Made by a program: the position numbers and the translations under genes. From Mesorhizobium shangrilense (GTDB lineage Bacteria; Pseudomonadota; Alphaproteobacteria; Rhizobiales; Rhizobiaceae): a DNA stretch of 64,000 nucleotides. Below are positions 36,279 to 44,884 of the stretch, piece after piece. Positions within the stretch are counted from its first letter, which is position 1. Each line of letters begins with the position of its first letter. The stretch covers positions 1,674,001 to 1,738,000 of the forward strand of contig NZ_JBEWSZ010000001.1 in assembly GCF_040537815.1 (NCBI RefSeq), in the 5' to 3' direction. The notes below the pieces were generated by a model. That model was not told where the DNA came from. It worked only from the letters and a program-made list of their open reading frames with translations, and did not search any database.

Positions 36279-36394
36279 CCGGAATACCCGAGCTCTGACG
36301 ACCTGCTTTTTCCCTTTGTTAACCTGCACTGCGGTACTTTTCCGCTGAAATTCCTCGCATCGGCGCGGGAATGCCAAACGGGGTGTAGGCAGTC

Positions 36395-37012
36395 ATGAGG
36401 TCAGCGGCGGTCGATTACGCGCCGTCCCGAGCTGAAAGGCGTAACTTTCAGCGCGTCCGGGTGAAGATTTATGGACGCTTCATGCTGGAAGACCGCACCG
36501 AACACCCCTGCCAAGTCGTCGACATGTCGCCTGGCAACGTAGCGCTGCGCACCGAGCGCATCGGCATGCCCGGCGAGAAAGTCATCGCCTATATCGATCA
36601 CATCGGCCGCATCGAGGGCGTCGTCACCCGCACCCTGCAGGACGGATTCGCGATGACCGTGATCGCGTCGGACCGCAAGAAGGACAAGCTCGCCGCGCAA
36701 TTGACCTGGCTCGCCAACAAGCACGAGCTCGATCTGCCGGAAGACCGCCGCCATGAACGCGTGGCGCCGCGCAACCCGACCAGCGTGCTTCAACTCACCG
36801 ATGGGCGCCAGTACCAGTGCCGCATCATCGACCTGTCGCTTTCGGGCGCGGCGATCGAAATCGACGTCAAGCCGGCGATCGGCATCCAGGTGATGCTGGG
36901 CACCATGCGCGGACAAGTGGTGCGCCACTTCGAAGATGGGGTGGCCATCGAGTTCGCGGTCATACAGCGGCCCGAAACACTGGATTCAGAATTCAACGCA
37001 CCCCGCACCTGA
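36395..37012 (+). CDS. Tandem PilZ-domain protein
   Basis: The 205-residue cytoplasmic protein has two PilZ domains. The second (about 112-195) has both c-di-GMP motifs: RRHER (RxxxR) and DLSLSG (DxSxxG). The first (about 13-95) keeps RNFQR but has DMSPGN in place of DxSxxG, so it may not bind c-di-GMP. The likely role is to relay c-di-GMP to an unidentified target such as motility or exopolysaccharide machinery. A Rho-independent terminator follows. Confidence 0.9.
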   Translation: MRSAAVDYAPSRAERRNFQRVRVKIYGRFMLEDRTEHPCQVVDMSPGNVALRTERIGMPGEKVIAYIDHIGRIEGVVTRTLQDGFAMTVIASDRKKDKLAAQLTWLANKHELDLPEDRRHERVAPRNPTSVLQLTDGRQYQCRIIDLSLSGAAIEIDVKPAIGIQVMLGTMRGQVVRHFEDGVAIEFAVIQRPETLDSEFNAPRT

Positions 37013-37039
37013 TGCCGGTTGCAAATCGGTAGATCCAAC

Positions 37040-37065
37040 CAAACCGGCCGTTTGCGGCCGGTTTT
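37040..37065 (+). terminator. Rho-independent terminator after the PilZ gene
   Basis: AAACCGGCCG and CGGCCGGTTT pair around TTTG, followed by TT. It lies 27 bases after the PilZ stop. The roughly 300 bases to the next start are otherwise AT-rich (37190-37300) and probably hold the promoter of the cysteine-protease gene. Confidence 0.85.
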
Positions 37066-37300
37066 TGTTGATACGCCCGATTTGCGTATTCAGCCACGCG
37101 TCGGTGGGAAAGTCCGCCGAGGCCTACCCAACTTTGTGTTGCACACGCCCGTGCCGAACCGGCGCGCCAGCAAGCCCTGAGGCATCGAAAATCCTGAATA
37201 CTTTTATATTTAAATGATTCAAACTTTACGTTTATTCTATTGGACTTTTACTTAATGTCTACTTCGGCCTTTTGCGTCAAATAAATCCAGTCGTGTCATT

Positions 37301-37320
37301 GTCTCCTCAAACGGGGAGAC
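37301..37320 (+). promoter_or_regulatory. Hairpin that sequesters the Shine-Dalgarno sequence of the cysteine-protease gene
   Basis: GTCTCC pairs with GGAGAC across an 8-base loop, and the right arm overlaps the GGGGAG ribosome binding site (37313-37318) of the ATG at 37328. Such a hairpin would reduce translation until melted or unfolded. Confidence 0.45.
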
Positions 37321-37327
37321 TAGAAAA

Positions 37328-37936
37328 ATGAAGAACACGTGGGGCAGGCTGTTGCTTATGGCAATGGCGATGCAGCTTTCCGCCTGGGGGACAGCCTATG
37401 CAGCAGGACCGGTTTTCATGCACACCGGCGCCCGCACCACGCAGCCTGTCGGCCACTATGAGTTCTGCCAGCGCATACCGGTGGAATGCAACGAAAAGAC
37501 CCCCAAGGGACCGCCGGTCGAACTGACCAGGAAGCTGTGGGCGACGATCGTCAACATCAACAACTCGGTCAACACCCGCATCAAGCCGCGTACCGATCTG
37601 GAAAATTACGGCGTCGAGGAATACTGGTCCTACCCTGACAACGGCTACGGCGACTGCGAAGACTACGCGCTGGAAAAGCGCCGTGAGCTGATGGATGCTG
37701 GTGTCCCGGCGGGTAATTTGCTGATGACGGTCGCGCGTCAGCCGAACGGCGATGGCCACGCGGTGCTGACCGTCCGCACCAGCCTTGGCGAATTCATCCT
37801 CGACAACCTCGAGCCCAAGGTCCTGTCCTGGACCGACACCGACTACACCTACCTGAAGCGCCAATCGACTGAGAATTCCGGCGTTTGGATCACGATCAAC
37901 GACGGCCGCGCCGACGCGGTCGCCAGCGTCCGCTGA
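37328..37936 (+). CDS. Transglutaminase-like periplasmic cysteine protease (BTLCP, LapG-type)
   Basis: The 202-residue secreted protein has a signal peptide (1-26, ending AYAA) and the bacterial transglutaminase-like cysteine proteinase triad: C110 (GYGDCEDYAL), H144 (GHAVLTV) and D159 (FILDNL). LapG proteases of this family cut surface adhesins when c-di-GMP falls, but no LapD partner or matching adhesin is seen next to this gene. The SD is in a hairpin (37301-37320). A terminator-like hairpin follows. Confidence 0.88.
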   Translation: MKNTWGRLLLMAMAMQLSAWGTAYAAGPVFMHTGARTTQPVGHYEFCQRIPVECNEKTPKGPPVELTRKLWATIVNINNSVNTRIKPRTDLENYGVEEYWSYPDNGYGDCEDYALEKRRELMDAGVPAGNLLMTVARQPNGDGHAVLTVRTSLGEFILDNLEPKVLSWTDTDYTYLKRQSTENSGVWITINDGRADAVASVR

Positions 37937-37996
37937 GGATGTAACGAGAAACCCGGTCGAGTCCCCACCCTCCCCGTCCCCAACGACCGGGTGAAA

Positions 37997-38027
37997 GGAG
38001 CCGGCCCCCGTCCCCGGGGCCGGCTCC
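37997..38027. terminator. Convergent GC-rich terminator-like hairpin
   Basis: A perfect 12-base inverted repeat (GGAGCCGGCCCC / GGGGCCGGCTCC) with a 7-base loop lies between the cysteine-protease and carbonic-anhydrase genes. The T-run is poor, so pausing or Rho-aided termination is likely. Confidence 0.65.
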
Positions 38028-38053
38028 GCCATTTCTGGCGATGGCCAGTCGAG

Positions 38054-38581
38054 CTAGATCTTTTTCAACCCCGCCTTGAACCGCTTGCCATTGGCGACGT
38101 AATGCGCGGCTGACCCACGCAGCCTTGCGACAGCGGCATCGTCCAGGGCCCTGACAACCTTCGCTGGCGAGCCGACGATCAGCGAATTGTCGGGAAATTC
38201 CTTGCCCTCGGTGACCAGCGCACCGGCGCCAACCAGCGAATTCCTGCCGATCCTGGCGCCGTTCAGCACAATGGCGCCCATGCCGATCAGGCTGTTGTCG
38301 CCGATCGTGCAACCGTGCAGCAGGGCGCGGTGGCCAATTGTGCAGCCTTCGCCGATGGTCAGCGGAAAGCCCGGATCGGTATGCATGATCGTGTGTTCCT
38401 GCACATTGGTGTCGGCGCCGATGATGATCGGCTCATTATCGCCGCGGATGACGACGCCGAACCAGATGCCTGCATCGCGGCCGACCTGGACATCGCCGAT
38501 CAGCGTGGCGTCTGGCGCGATCCAGTTGCTGCCGGCCTCCTCGAAGGAGGGCTCTTTTCCGTCGATCGCATAGGCCGGCAT
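38054..38581 (-). CDS. Gamma-class carbonic-anhydrase-like left-handed beta-helix protein
   Basis: The 175-residue protein has hexapeptide repeats throughout (IGDVQVG, VRGDNEPIIIG, IGEGCTIG, IGDNSLIG, IGRNSLVG), which form a left-handed beta helix. The histidines in QEHTIMH and the GHRALLHG stretch are where gamma carbonic anhydrases bind zinc. Trimeric proteins of this type hydrate CO2 or act as complex I accessory subunits. The start at 38581 follows GGAG; a GTG at 38590 is the alternative. Confidence 0.85.
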   Translation of the reverse strand: MPAYAIDGKEPSFEEAGSNWIAPDATLIGDVQVGRDAGIWFGVVIRGDNEPIIIGADTNVQEHTIMHTDPGFPLTIGEGCTIGHRALLHGCTIGDNSLIGMGAIVLNGARIGRNSLVGAGALVTEGKEFPDNSLIVGSPAKVVRALDDAAVARLRGSAAHYVANGKRFKAGLKKI

Positions 38582-38600
38582 TTGTCTCACTCCGAATCGT

Positions 38601-38954
38601 TCAGGCTGGGAAGCCGGCGGAACCTAGGGGAATGGCGACCCAGGAGGCAATGGCGATCAGCACGACGCCCAACGCCAGCGCCCAGATGGCCGCGGTACAG
38701 CCGCAGGAGATCAGCATCGCCGTCGATATCAGGCGGTTACGACGAGCATCCAGGGCATCGTTGACCAGCATGAACGGCCCGGCGCAGGCGGTCGCGACGA
38801 GAGAACGCAGCACATGCGCCGGCGACACATAAGGCTCAGCGAAGGCGACCTTGCGCCCCGCGATCAGTTCCATTGCCGATCCGGCAAGGCCGCAAACCGT
38901 CAACCCGACTGAAAACGCAAAAAGGACAAGCAGCATCGGACCCATCTTTACCAT
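38601..38954 (-). CDS. Hypothetical membrane protein
   Basis: The 117-residue protein has about three membrane segments: near residues 5-26 (LLVLFAFSVGLTVCGLAG), about 50-65, and 84-110 (AMLISCGCTAAIWALALGV). The link AEPYVSPAHVLRSL lies before the middle helix. No family or function is recognised. The start at 38954 (MVKMGP) or 38945 gives a clean membrane protein; the frame runs to 39092. It precedes the gamma-CA gene on the same strand, with a 19-base gap. Confidence 0.65.
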   Translation of the reverse strand: MVKMGPMLLVLFAFSVGLTVCGLAGSAMELIAGRKVAFAEPYVSPAHVLRSLVATACAGPFMLVNDALDARRNRLISTAMLISCGCTAAIWALALGVVLIAIASWVAIPLGSAGFPA

Positions 38955-39054
38955 CCATTTACCATGAAATCGCACAGTCGTTGCAACAGCGCTGCAAGGG
39001 CCATGCCGCGTCATGTGTCCCGCCTGGGGACAGGCGGCAGAGATCGAGGATTTC

Positions 39055-39786
39055 ATGAGACAGGCGGCGACCGCGACCGACCCGAAATTCACCGTGGTCG
39101 ATTCCAGGCTGATGAAGCGGGTCTTCTACGCCTTCGCGACCTTGGCGTTGCTTTCGGTGGTGATCAGCCTTGTCGGCAAGTGGTTCGGCCACTCGATTGC
39201 CATGGCCGGCTATACCGACGACGGCTCGGTCCGCCGAATCGTCATCGGCAACAATGTCATCTCCGTGCCGGCCAATGCCATTCGCTTCGCCCAGGCAAGG
39301 CGCGACGGCATCGCCTCGCGACTCGACCTCTATCTGCGCTATCCGGAAATGGATGGCTACAGCGAGGCCGCCCGCGATGACTTCAACCACACCGGATCAA
39401 CCAAGAAGATCTTTTTCCTCTCGTTTGAACCGCGGATGATGTCGCGCGACATGAGCGGCCGCTTCGCGCCTATCTACAGCGCGCTCATCACCCAGCCCGG
39501 CACACCCGGTCCCGGCGGCACGACGCTCTACAATTTCAATGAGAAATCAGGCTACATGAACGAGCAACTGGTCGTCGGCAAACGCCCAGGCAAGGATCCA
39601 TTCGTGGCACGCTGCCTGAGCGGTCCAAACGCGGACGAGTCGCTGGCGCCTTGCGAACGCGACATCCACGTTGGCGACAACCTCAGTCTGACCTATCGAT
39701 TTCCGAAGGAGTTTCTCGGCGACTGGCCGGCGCTTGAGGCGGCGATCGTCGCTGAAACCACGCGCATCCTGACGACGGGACGCTAA
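39055..39786 (+). CDS. Hypothetical membrane-anchored protein
   Basis: The 243-residue protein has an N-terminal membrane anchor (about 22-42, RVFYAFATLALLSVVISLV) and a beta-rich soluble part, probably periplasmic, with IGNNVISVPANAIRF, YLRYPEMDGYSE and one cysteine pair (C191 and C203 region, RCLSGPN...PCERD). It is conserved-looking but no function is known to me. The start at 39055 has GAGGA upstream; the frame opens at 39013. A terminator-like hairpin follows at 39807. Confidence 0.75.
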   Translation: MRQAATATDPKFTVVDSRLMKRVFYAFATLALLSVVISLVGKWFGHSIAMAGYTDDGSVRRIVIGNNVISVPANAIRFAQARRDGIASRLDLYLRYPEMDGYSEAARDDFNHTGSTKKIFFLSFEPRMMSRDMSGRFAPIYSALITQPGTPGPGGTTLYNFNEKSGYMNEQLVVGKRPGKDPFVARCLSGPNADESLAPCERDIHVGDNLSLTYRFPKEFLGDWPALEAAIVAETTRILTTGR

Positions 39787-39806
39787 AATATCATTTGAGG
39801 GAGGCT

Positions 39807-39835
39807 GGCCGGACGCATTCGGTGCGGGTCCGGCC
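39807..39835. terminator. Convergent hairpin between the hypothetical and DUF3126 genes
   Basis: GGCCGGAC and GTCCGGCC form an 8-base perfect stem. There is no strong T-run. It lies between convergent stops and probably aids termination in both directions. Confidence 0.5.
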
Positions 39836-39852
39836 GCCGCGGGTACTCTGGC

Positions 39853-40056
39853 TCAGGCCAGGTCGATGTCGAGGATCGCCATCGAGAAATTGTAATCGCC
39901 GTCGTCCTCGTCCTTGAAGACGATGCCGAGGAATTCGTCACCGGCATAGACCTCGGCCGAATCGTCCTTGCGCGGCCGCGCCTTCACCTGCAATTTGGGG
40001 TTCTGGAAGACGCGCTTGAAATAGGCGTCCAGCTTTCTGATTTCGTCGGGCTTCAA
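39853..40056 (-). CDS. DUF3126-family small protein
   Basis: The 67-residue protein begins at TTG 40056 (LKPDEIRKLDAYFKRVF read as Met first), preceded by GGAGAAG. The core AEVYAGDEFLGIVFKDEDDGDYNFSM is characteristic of DUF3126, an alphaproteobacterial family of unknown function whose gene usually sits next to cysE, as here. The longer frame to 40428 overlaps cysE and is rejected. Confidence 0.85.
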   Translation of the reverse strand: MKPDEIRKLDAYFKRVFQNPKLQVKARPRKDDSAEVYAGDEFLGIVFKDEDDGDYNFSMAILDIDLA

Positions 40057-40210
40057 CAGTCTTCTCCGATCGTCGGCTTGCTCGTGTGAATGCGCTTCTG
40101 GCACGTCGACAATGGCGATGTAAAGGCAAGGCCGGGTTATTGCAGGGGATGCTGGCGTGCCAACGAGCCCGTCGGGCAATCCCTGCCCGATCGAGCAACG
40201 CCCCGGGAAA

Positions 40211-41059
40211 TCAGATGTCGAAGGAGACGACCTGATCCATCGATTGGGACGGAAGAAGCTGGTCCATCTGGCGCGAAGGCCGATCGCAGCCCGTCTCGCC
40301 GACGACGCGGGCGGGTACGCCGGCAACCGTCTTGTTGTGCGGTACGGGTGAGAGCACGACCGAGCCGGCGGCGATCTTCGAGCAATGGCCGATCTCGATA
40401 TTGCCGAGAATCTTGGCGCCAGCGCCAATCAGCACACCGTAGCGGATCTTGGGGTGGCGGTCGCCACCGGCCTTGCCGGTGCCGCCCAGCGTCACGCCAT
40501 GCAGGATGGACACATCGTCCTCGATCACTGCGGTCTCGCCGACGACGAGGCCCGTGGCGTGATCAATGAAGATGCCCTTGCCGATACGGGCGGCCGGGTT
40601 GATGTCGGTCTGGAAAACCGACGAGGAGCGGCTCTGCAGGTAGAGTGCAAAATCCTTGCGGCCCTGGTTCCACAGCCAATGCGCCAGCCTATGGGTCTGG
40701 ATGGCATGGAAGCCCTTGAAATAAAGCACCGGCATGATGAAACGATCGCAGGCCGGATCGCGGTCGTAATAGGCCTGGATGTCGACACGCACCGTTGTCG
40801 ACCACTCCTTGTCATCGGCCAGCATCGCCTTGAACGTCTGGCGAATAAGGTCGGAGCCGATGTCCTGGTGGTCGAGCCGCTCGGCCAGCCGGTGGATGAC
40901 CGCCTCTTCCAGGCTCTCCTGGTTGAGGATCGTCGAATAGAGGAATGCCGCCAGCAGCGGGTCGCGGTTGACCGCTTCCATCGCCTCGTCGCGGATCGAG
41001 CGCCAGATCGGGTCAACCGGCTGCAACGCGTTTGATCGGGAAATGCTGATGCTGTTCAT
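40211..41059 (-). CDS. cysE: Serine O-acetyltransferase
   Basis: The 282-residue enzyme makes O-acetylserine, the cysteine precursor. An N-terminal helical domain (about 15-150) carries the family segments HAIQTHRLAHWLWNQG and QTDINPAARIGKGIFIDH; the left-handed beta helix (about 170-240) has hexapeptide repeats such as VIEDDVSI and IGAGAKILG. Cysteine normally inhibits it by feedback. It is transcribed toward the DUF3126 gene. Confidence 0.95.
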   Translation of the reverse strand: MNSISISRSNALQPVDPIWRSIRDEAMEAVNRDPLLAAFLYSTILNQESLEEAVIHRLAERLDHQDIGSDLIRQTFKAMLADDKEWSTTVRVDIQAYYDRDPACDRFIMPVLYFKGFHAIQTHRLAHWLWNQGRKDFALYLQSRSSSVFQTDINPAARIGKGIFIDHATGLVVGETAVIEDDVSILHGVTLGGTGKAGGDRHPKIRYGVLIGAGAKILGNIEIGHCSKIAAGSVVLSPVPHNKTVAGVPARVVGETGCDRPSRQMDQLLPSQSMDQVVSFDI

Positions 41060-41182
41060 CGACGTGTCCTGCCGCCTTGCCTATGGTCCGGCCGCACCTA
41101 TAAGCCAGATCATATCACGATTGAACTCAATTTTCCTTAGTGCTCTATCAAATGGATTTGGTTCGCGGGAATTCAAGCAGCC

Positions 41183-41797
41183 ATGGAAAACGAACCCTTG
41201 ATCGACAACGCCTTGAAATCAGCCCTTTCCAGGCTCTACGAAGCCGGGGATCGTCACTATCACGGCCTCGCCCATATCGAGGCGATGCTGGCGCTTGCGG
41301 GCGACTATCGCGCGCTGCTGCACGACGCCGACGCCGTCGAGGCGGCGATCTGGTTCCACGATGCTATCTATGACAGCCGGGCCAAGGACAACGAGGCTCG
41401 AAGCGCTGCGCTTGCCGCGAAGGAGCTTGCCGGCCGCACCGACACGAAGCGGATCGGCCGCATCACGGCGATGATCGTCGCCACCGCCACCCATGAATTG
41501 CCTCGGCTTGCCGACGAAAGCGCCCTTCGTGACGCCGCCCTGTTCCTCGACATGGACCTGTCGATCCTTGGCGCGGAGCCGGGCGCTTTCGACGCCTATG
41601 AACGCGCGGTTCGCCGTGAGTATGGATGGGTGGAGGAGCCAATGTGGCGCGCCGGCCGTGGCGCGGTCCTGAAGACCTTCCTTGCCCGCGAGCACATCTT
41701 CCACACCGAGGAATTCCAGCAGCGGTTCGAAGCACAGGCCAGGCACAATATGGCGCGGTCGCTCGAGGCGCTCGGGCTGGCTTCAAGCCCCACCTGA
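41183..41797 (+). CDS. HD-domain protein, predicted metal-dependent phosphohydrolase
   Basis: The 204-residue protein has the HD superfamily metal site: HYHGLAH (H25, H27, H31) and WFHDAIYD (H59-D60), then E71 and a later DMDLSILG aspartate. Proteins of this group hydrolyse nucleotides or phosphomonoesters, but the substrate is unknown. Its stop is about 90 bases from the convergent alpha/beta-hydrolase gene. Confidence 0.85.
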   Translation: MENEPLIDNALKSALSRLYEAGDRHYHGLAHIEAMLALAGDYRALLHDADAVEAAIWFHDAIYDSRAKDNEARSAALAAKELAGRTDTKRIGRITAMIVATATHELPRLADESALRDAALFLDMDLSILGAEPGAFDAYERAVRREYGWVEEPMWRAGRGAVLKTFLAREHIFHTEEFQQRFEAQARHNMARSLEALGLASSPT

Positions 41798-41887
41798 GGC
41801 CAGGCCGAAGCTTCCGTCAGGAAAAGTCTCCGAGCCCTTGCAGCATCTCCGCACAGGCGACGAGGAGATAAGCCAGCGCCGCACCGC

Positions 41888-42655
41888 TCAGAGCGGATTT
41901 TCGGCGTAGAACTCCAGAACGCGCTGCTTGAAGGACTTGTCCCCGACCGCCAGCATGTGGTCGCGGCCCTCGATATGAAAAGCGCGGGCGTTCGGCATCA
42001 AGGCGGCCAGTTCGTCCGGCGAGCCGCCAATGTCGTCCGTCGTCCCGACAGCGACCAGCGTCGGCTGGGCGATACGCGCGAGGTCGTCCTCAGTCAGCAA
42101 TTCCCGCGAGGTGGCAATACAGGCCGCCAGCGCCAGGCGGTCGCTGCGGGTCTGATCAGCGAAGGCGCGGAACGAACGTCCGCGCGGATGGCTGACGGAA
42201 CCCGGATCATCGGCAAGCAGCGCCTTGGCGATCGGATCCCAGTCACCGACGCCGTCGATCATGCCGATGCCGAGCCCGCCAAAGACCAATGTCGCCACCT
42301 TATCCGGATCGGACAGCGCCAGGAACGCCGATATGCGCGCGCCCATCGAATAGCCCATGATATGCGCCCGCTCGATGCCGAGATGGTCCAGCAAAGCCGC
42401 CGCGTCGGAAGCCATTTTCGCAGGCGTGTAGTCGGCCTCGTCATAGCTTTTCGAAGACGAGCCATGGCCGCGATTGTCAAAGGCGATGGCACGGTAGCCC
42501 GCATCGTTCAGCGTCTTGAACCAGCCAGGCGATACCCAGTTGACGGAGTGGCTGGAGGCAAAACCGTGGATCATCAAGACCGGATCGCCGCTCCCCGATG
42601 CCGGTTGGCGATCAAGGTAGGCAAGCTCGAAACCGTCATGGGAGAAAAATTGCAT
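41888..42655 (-). CDS. Alpha/beta-hydrolase
   Basis: The 255-residue hydrolase has the oxyanion HGFASSH stretch (30-36), the nucleophile elbow GYSMG (S103) and a C-terminal acid/histidine arrangement ending GRDHMLAVGD. It resembles small esterases, haloperoxidases and lactonases; the substrate is unknown. It begins 11 bases after the DUF192 gene stop, and the two probably share a transcript. Confidence 0.9.
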   Translation of the reverse strand: MQFFSHDGFELAYLDRQPASGSGDPVLMIHGFASSHSVNWVSPGWFKTLNDAGYRAIAFDNRGHGSSSKSYDEADYTPAKMASDAAALLDHLGIERAHIMGYSMGARISAFLALSDPDKVATLVFGGLGIGMIDGVGDWDPIAKALLADDPGSVSHPRGRSFRAFADQTRSDRLALAACIATSRELLTEDDLARIAQPTLVAVGTTDDIGGSPDELAALMPNARAFHIEGRDHMLAVGDKSFKQRVLEFYAENPL

Positions 42656-42666
42656 CGGCCAGACGC

Positions 42667-43185
42667 TCAGTCAGAGTCAACATTCGCGCCGATTTTCGGA
42701 TGGCGCAACAGATCGCCGTCCGCGATGCCATCCTTGGCGGCCGTTCCCGCCTTGAGCTCCAGCACGTAGCGGACCGGCGCGCCGGGCGAGATGATCGCTT
42801 CTGACTGAGCTTCGCCCCGCTTGATTGAGCGGATCCGGCCGTCCTCGCCGACAAAGACGAGGTCGAGCGGCATCGGCGTGTTCTTCATCCAGAAGTTGAC
42901 CTCCCGCGACGCGTCGAACACGAACAGCATGCCATGATCGTCGGCCATGTCGGTACGAAACATCAAGCCGGCCTCGCGCTCGGCCTCGGTATCGGCAACT
43001 TCAATGGAGAATGATCGGTCACCGCCTTTGGTCACGGCGACCAGCGGCGCAGGATCGACAGGAAGGATCATCGCCTTGCCGTCGGCCGAACTCGATTCCT
43101 GTGAATAGAAGAAAGCGCTGGCGGCGATGACCACTGCCATCGCGGCGCCGACCACGCCGGCCGTCAGCCAGTTCCTGTGAGCCAT
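42667..43185 (-). CDS. DUF192-family secreted protein
   Basis: The 172-residue protein has a membrane signal anchor (about 9-28) and a DUF192 domain (about 55-165): FSIEVADTEAEREAGLMFR, GMLFVFDASREVNFWMKNTPMPLDLVFV and VRYVLELKAGTAAK are family landmarks. The family is small, periplasmic or exported, and of unknown function. It is flanked by the alpha/beta-hydrolase and the cold-shock gene on the same strand. Confidence 0.9.
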   Translation of the reverse strand: MAHRNWLTAGVVGAAMAVVIAASAFFYSQESSSADGKAMILPVDPAPLVAVTKGGDRSFSIEVADTEAEREAGLMFRTDMADDHGMLFVFDASREVNFWMKNTPMPLDLVFVGEDGRIRSIKRGEAQSEAIISPGAPVRYVLELKAGTAAKDGIADGDLLRHPKIGANVDSD

Positions 43186-43210
43186 TCAAGATCCTCGGCC
43201 GGAAATCGTC

Positions 43211-43804
43211 CTAATGCGAAACCGACAAGGTACCCATATCGGGGTGAATTTCGGCAGCCATAAGGCCCTTGTCGCCGCGCCCGAACCGAACCAGCACGAC
43301 CTGTCCCGGGCGAAGCTCGGTGATGCCGTAGCGGCGCAACGTCTCCATATGGACGAAAATGTCCTCGGTGCCCTCGCCCCGTGTCAGGAAGCCGAAGCCC
43401 TTGGTGCGGTTGAACCATTTCACCAGAGCGCGCTCGAGGCCGCTCTCCGGCGTCACCGACACATGGGTGCGCTGCTCCTGCATCTCCGCCGGATGGATCG
43501 CCGTGGAGACATCCATGGAAAGAACACGGAAGGCCTGCAAGCCACGATCGCCATGCTTGACGAGGCAGACAACGCGGGCGCCTTCCAGAGCGGTCTGGAA
43601 GCCGTCCTTTCGAAGACATGTCACATGGAGGAGAATATCGCCTGACGAACCGCCATCCGGAAGGATGAAACCGTAGCCCTTGGCCACATCGAACCATTTG
43701 ATGGCACCGGCGACTTCAACGAGATCGGCATCGCCGCCATCCTCCCGCTTCAAGGCGTCGCCAACGGTCCCGTCCCGCCCCATGAAAGAGGCCTTTTCCC
43801 CCAT
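43211..43804 (-). CDS. Double cold-shock-domain protein
   Basis: The 197-residue protein has two cold-shock (OB-fold) domains that bind single-stranded nucleic acids: the first about 30-90 ([21 protein letters not shown]) and the second about 125-190 ([22 protein letters not shown]). The linker is polar. This two-domain form is common in alphaproteobacteria. The start at 43804 (MGEKASFMG) has GGGGG upstream; an ATG at 43831 is an alternative. About 190 bases separate it from the divergent gloA. Confidence 0.9.
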   Translation of the reverse strand: MGEKASFMGRDGTVGDALKREDGGDADLVEVAGAIKWFDVAKGYGFILPDGGSSGDILLHVTCLRKDGFQTALEGARVVCLVKHGDRGLQAFRVLSMDVSTAIHPAEMQEQRTHVSVTPESGLERALVKWFNRTKGFGFLTRGEGTEDIFVHMETLRRYGITELRPGQVVLVRFGRGDKGLMAAEIHPDMGTLSVSH

Positions 43805-44021
43805 AAGAATGCCCCCTTTTTTCAAGAACACCGCTACTGATTCTTGACATCAGATTAACACTGCGCCTTCCGGTGTGTGCAAGACCTGCCGTGCCTTTTT
43901 TCACGGTTCATTACGGCAATACCGGATTTGTTGTTTGCCGACGCCATCAACTGTTGGCGATTGCCCTTTGAGGGGGCCGCTCGTATGTTCCGCGCGACAC
44001 AACATCCTCGAGGAAAATCCC

Positions 44022-44462
44022 ATGCGCTATCTGCACACCATGGTTCGCATCGCCGATATCGATGCCTCGCTCGATTTCTACTGTGCCAAGCTTGGCCTGA
44101 AGGAAGTGCGCCGTTACGAAAATGAACAGGGTCGCTTCACGCTGATCTTCCTCGCGGCTTCGGAAGACGAGCACAGCGGCATCGCCGACAAGGCGCCGCT
44201 GGTCGAACTGACCTACAATTGGGATGCCGAAGACTACAAGGGTGGCCGGAATTTTGGTCACCTCGCCTATGAGGTCGACGACATCTACGCCACCTGCCAG
44301 AACCTGATGGACAAGGGCGTCACCATCAACCGCCCGCCACGCGACGGCAACATGGCGTTCATCAGGTCGCCGGATGGCATCTCGATCGAGCTTCTGCAGA
44401 AAGGTCCGGCCAAGCCCAAGGCCGAGCCGTGGGCCTCGATGGCGAATACGGGAAGCTGGTAG
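44022..44462 (+). CDS. gloA: Lactoylglutathione lyase (glyoxalase I)
   Basis: The 146-residue metalloenzyme isomerises the hemithioacetal of methylglyoxal and glutathione. It is a VOC-fold protein with a metal ligand at H5, the glutamate in [17 protein letters not shown] (second histidine) and the C-terminal ISIELLQ glutamate. The start at 44022 fits the family; the frame opens at 43875. The DUF2218 gene lies 121 bases downstream on the same strand. Confidence 0.95.
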   Translation: MRYLHTMVRIADIDASLDFYCAKLGLKEVRRYENEQGRFTLIFLAASEDEHSGIADKAPLVELTYNWDAEDYKGGRNFGHLAYEVDDIYATCQNLMDKGVTINRPPRDGNMAFIRSPDGISIELLQKGPAKPKAEPWASMANTGSW

Positions 44463-44583
44463 CCGATCCCGTCGCACAAGACGGATGGCTGCCAACGCTG
44501 TCCGCCAGTCTGGCGCTTCGCCAGATCATGCCTATCTGTCCGGATATCGCGCCAGCCCCTCTCTGGCGCCAGGAGAACCGACC

Positions 44584-44871
44584 ATGACAACCAGCCGTGC
44601 CGACGTCGCCACCGAACATGCGAGCCGCTATCTGCAGCAACTCTGCAAGCACTGGGCGCACAAATTTCCGGTCGAGTTCGACCCAAGCCACGGCGTCATC
44701 GATCTGTCGATGGGCCGCACTGTGATGGACGCGGATGCGGCAACTCTCCACATCGAGGTTACGACAGAGGAAGCCGGCTCGATCGAACGGCTGGAAACGG
44801 TCGTTGCCGATCACATCAAACGCTTCGCTTTCCGCGAAGAGCTGGTGTTCGACTGGAACCGCGCAGCATAA
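44584..44871 (+). CDS. DUF2218-family protein
   Basis: The 95-residue protein matches DUF2218: HASRYLQQLCKHWAHKFPVEF near the start, a middle GVIDLSMGRTVMDADAATLHIEV and the terminal HIKRFAFREELVFDW. Family members are small and often sit beside siderophore or metal genes, but no such gene is seen here. The function is unknown. It is convergent with DUF1697, the stops being 13 bases apart. Confidence 0.85.
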   Translation: MTTSRADVATEHASRYLQQLCKHWAHKFPVEFDPSHGVIDLSMGRTVMDADAATLHIEVTTEEAGSIERLETVVADHIKRFAFREELVFDWNRAA

Positions 44872-44884
44872 ACATATTTCGAAG

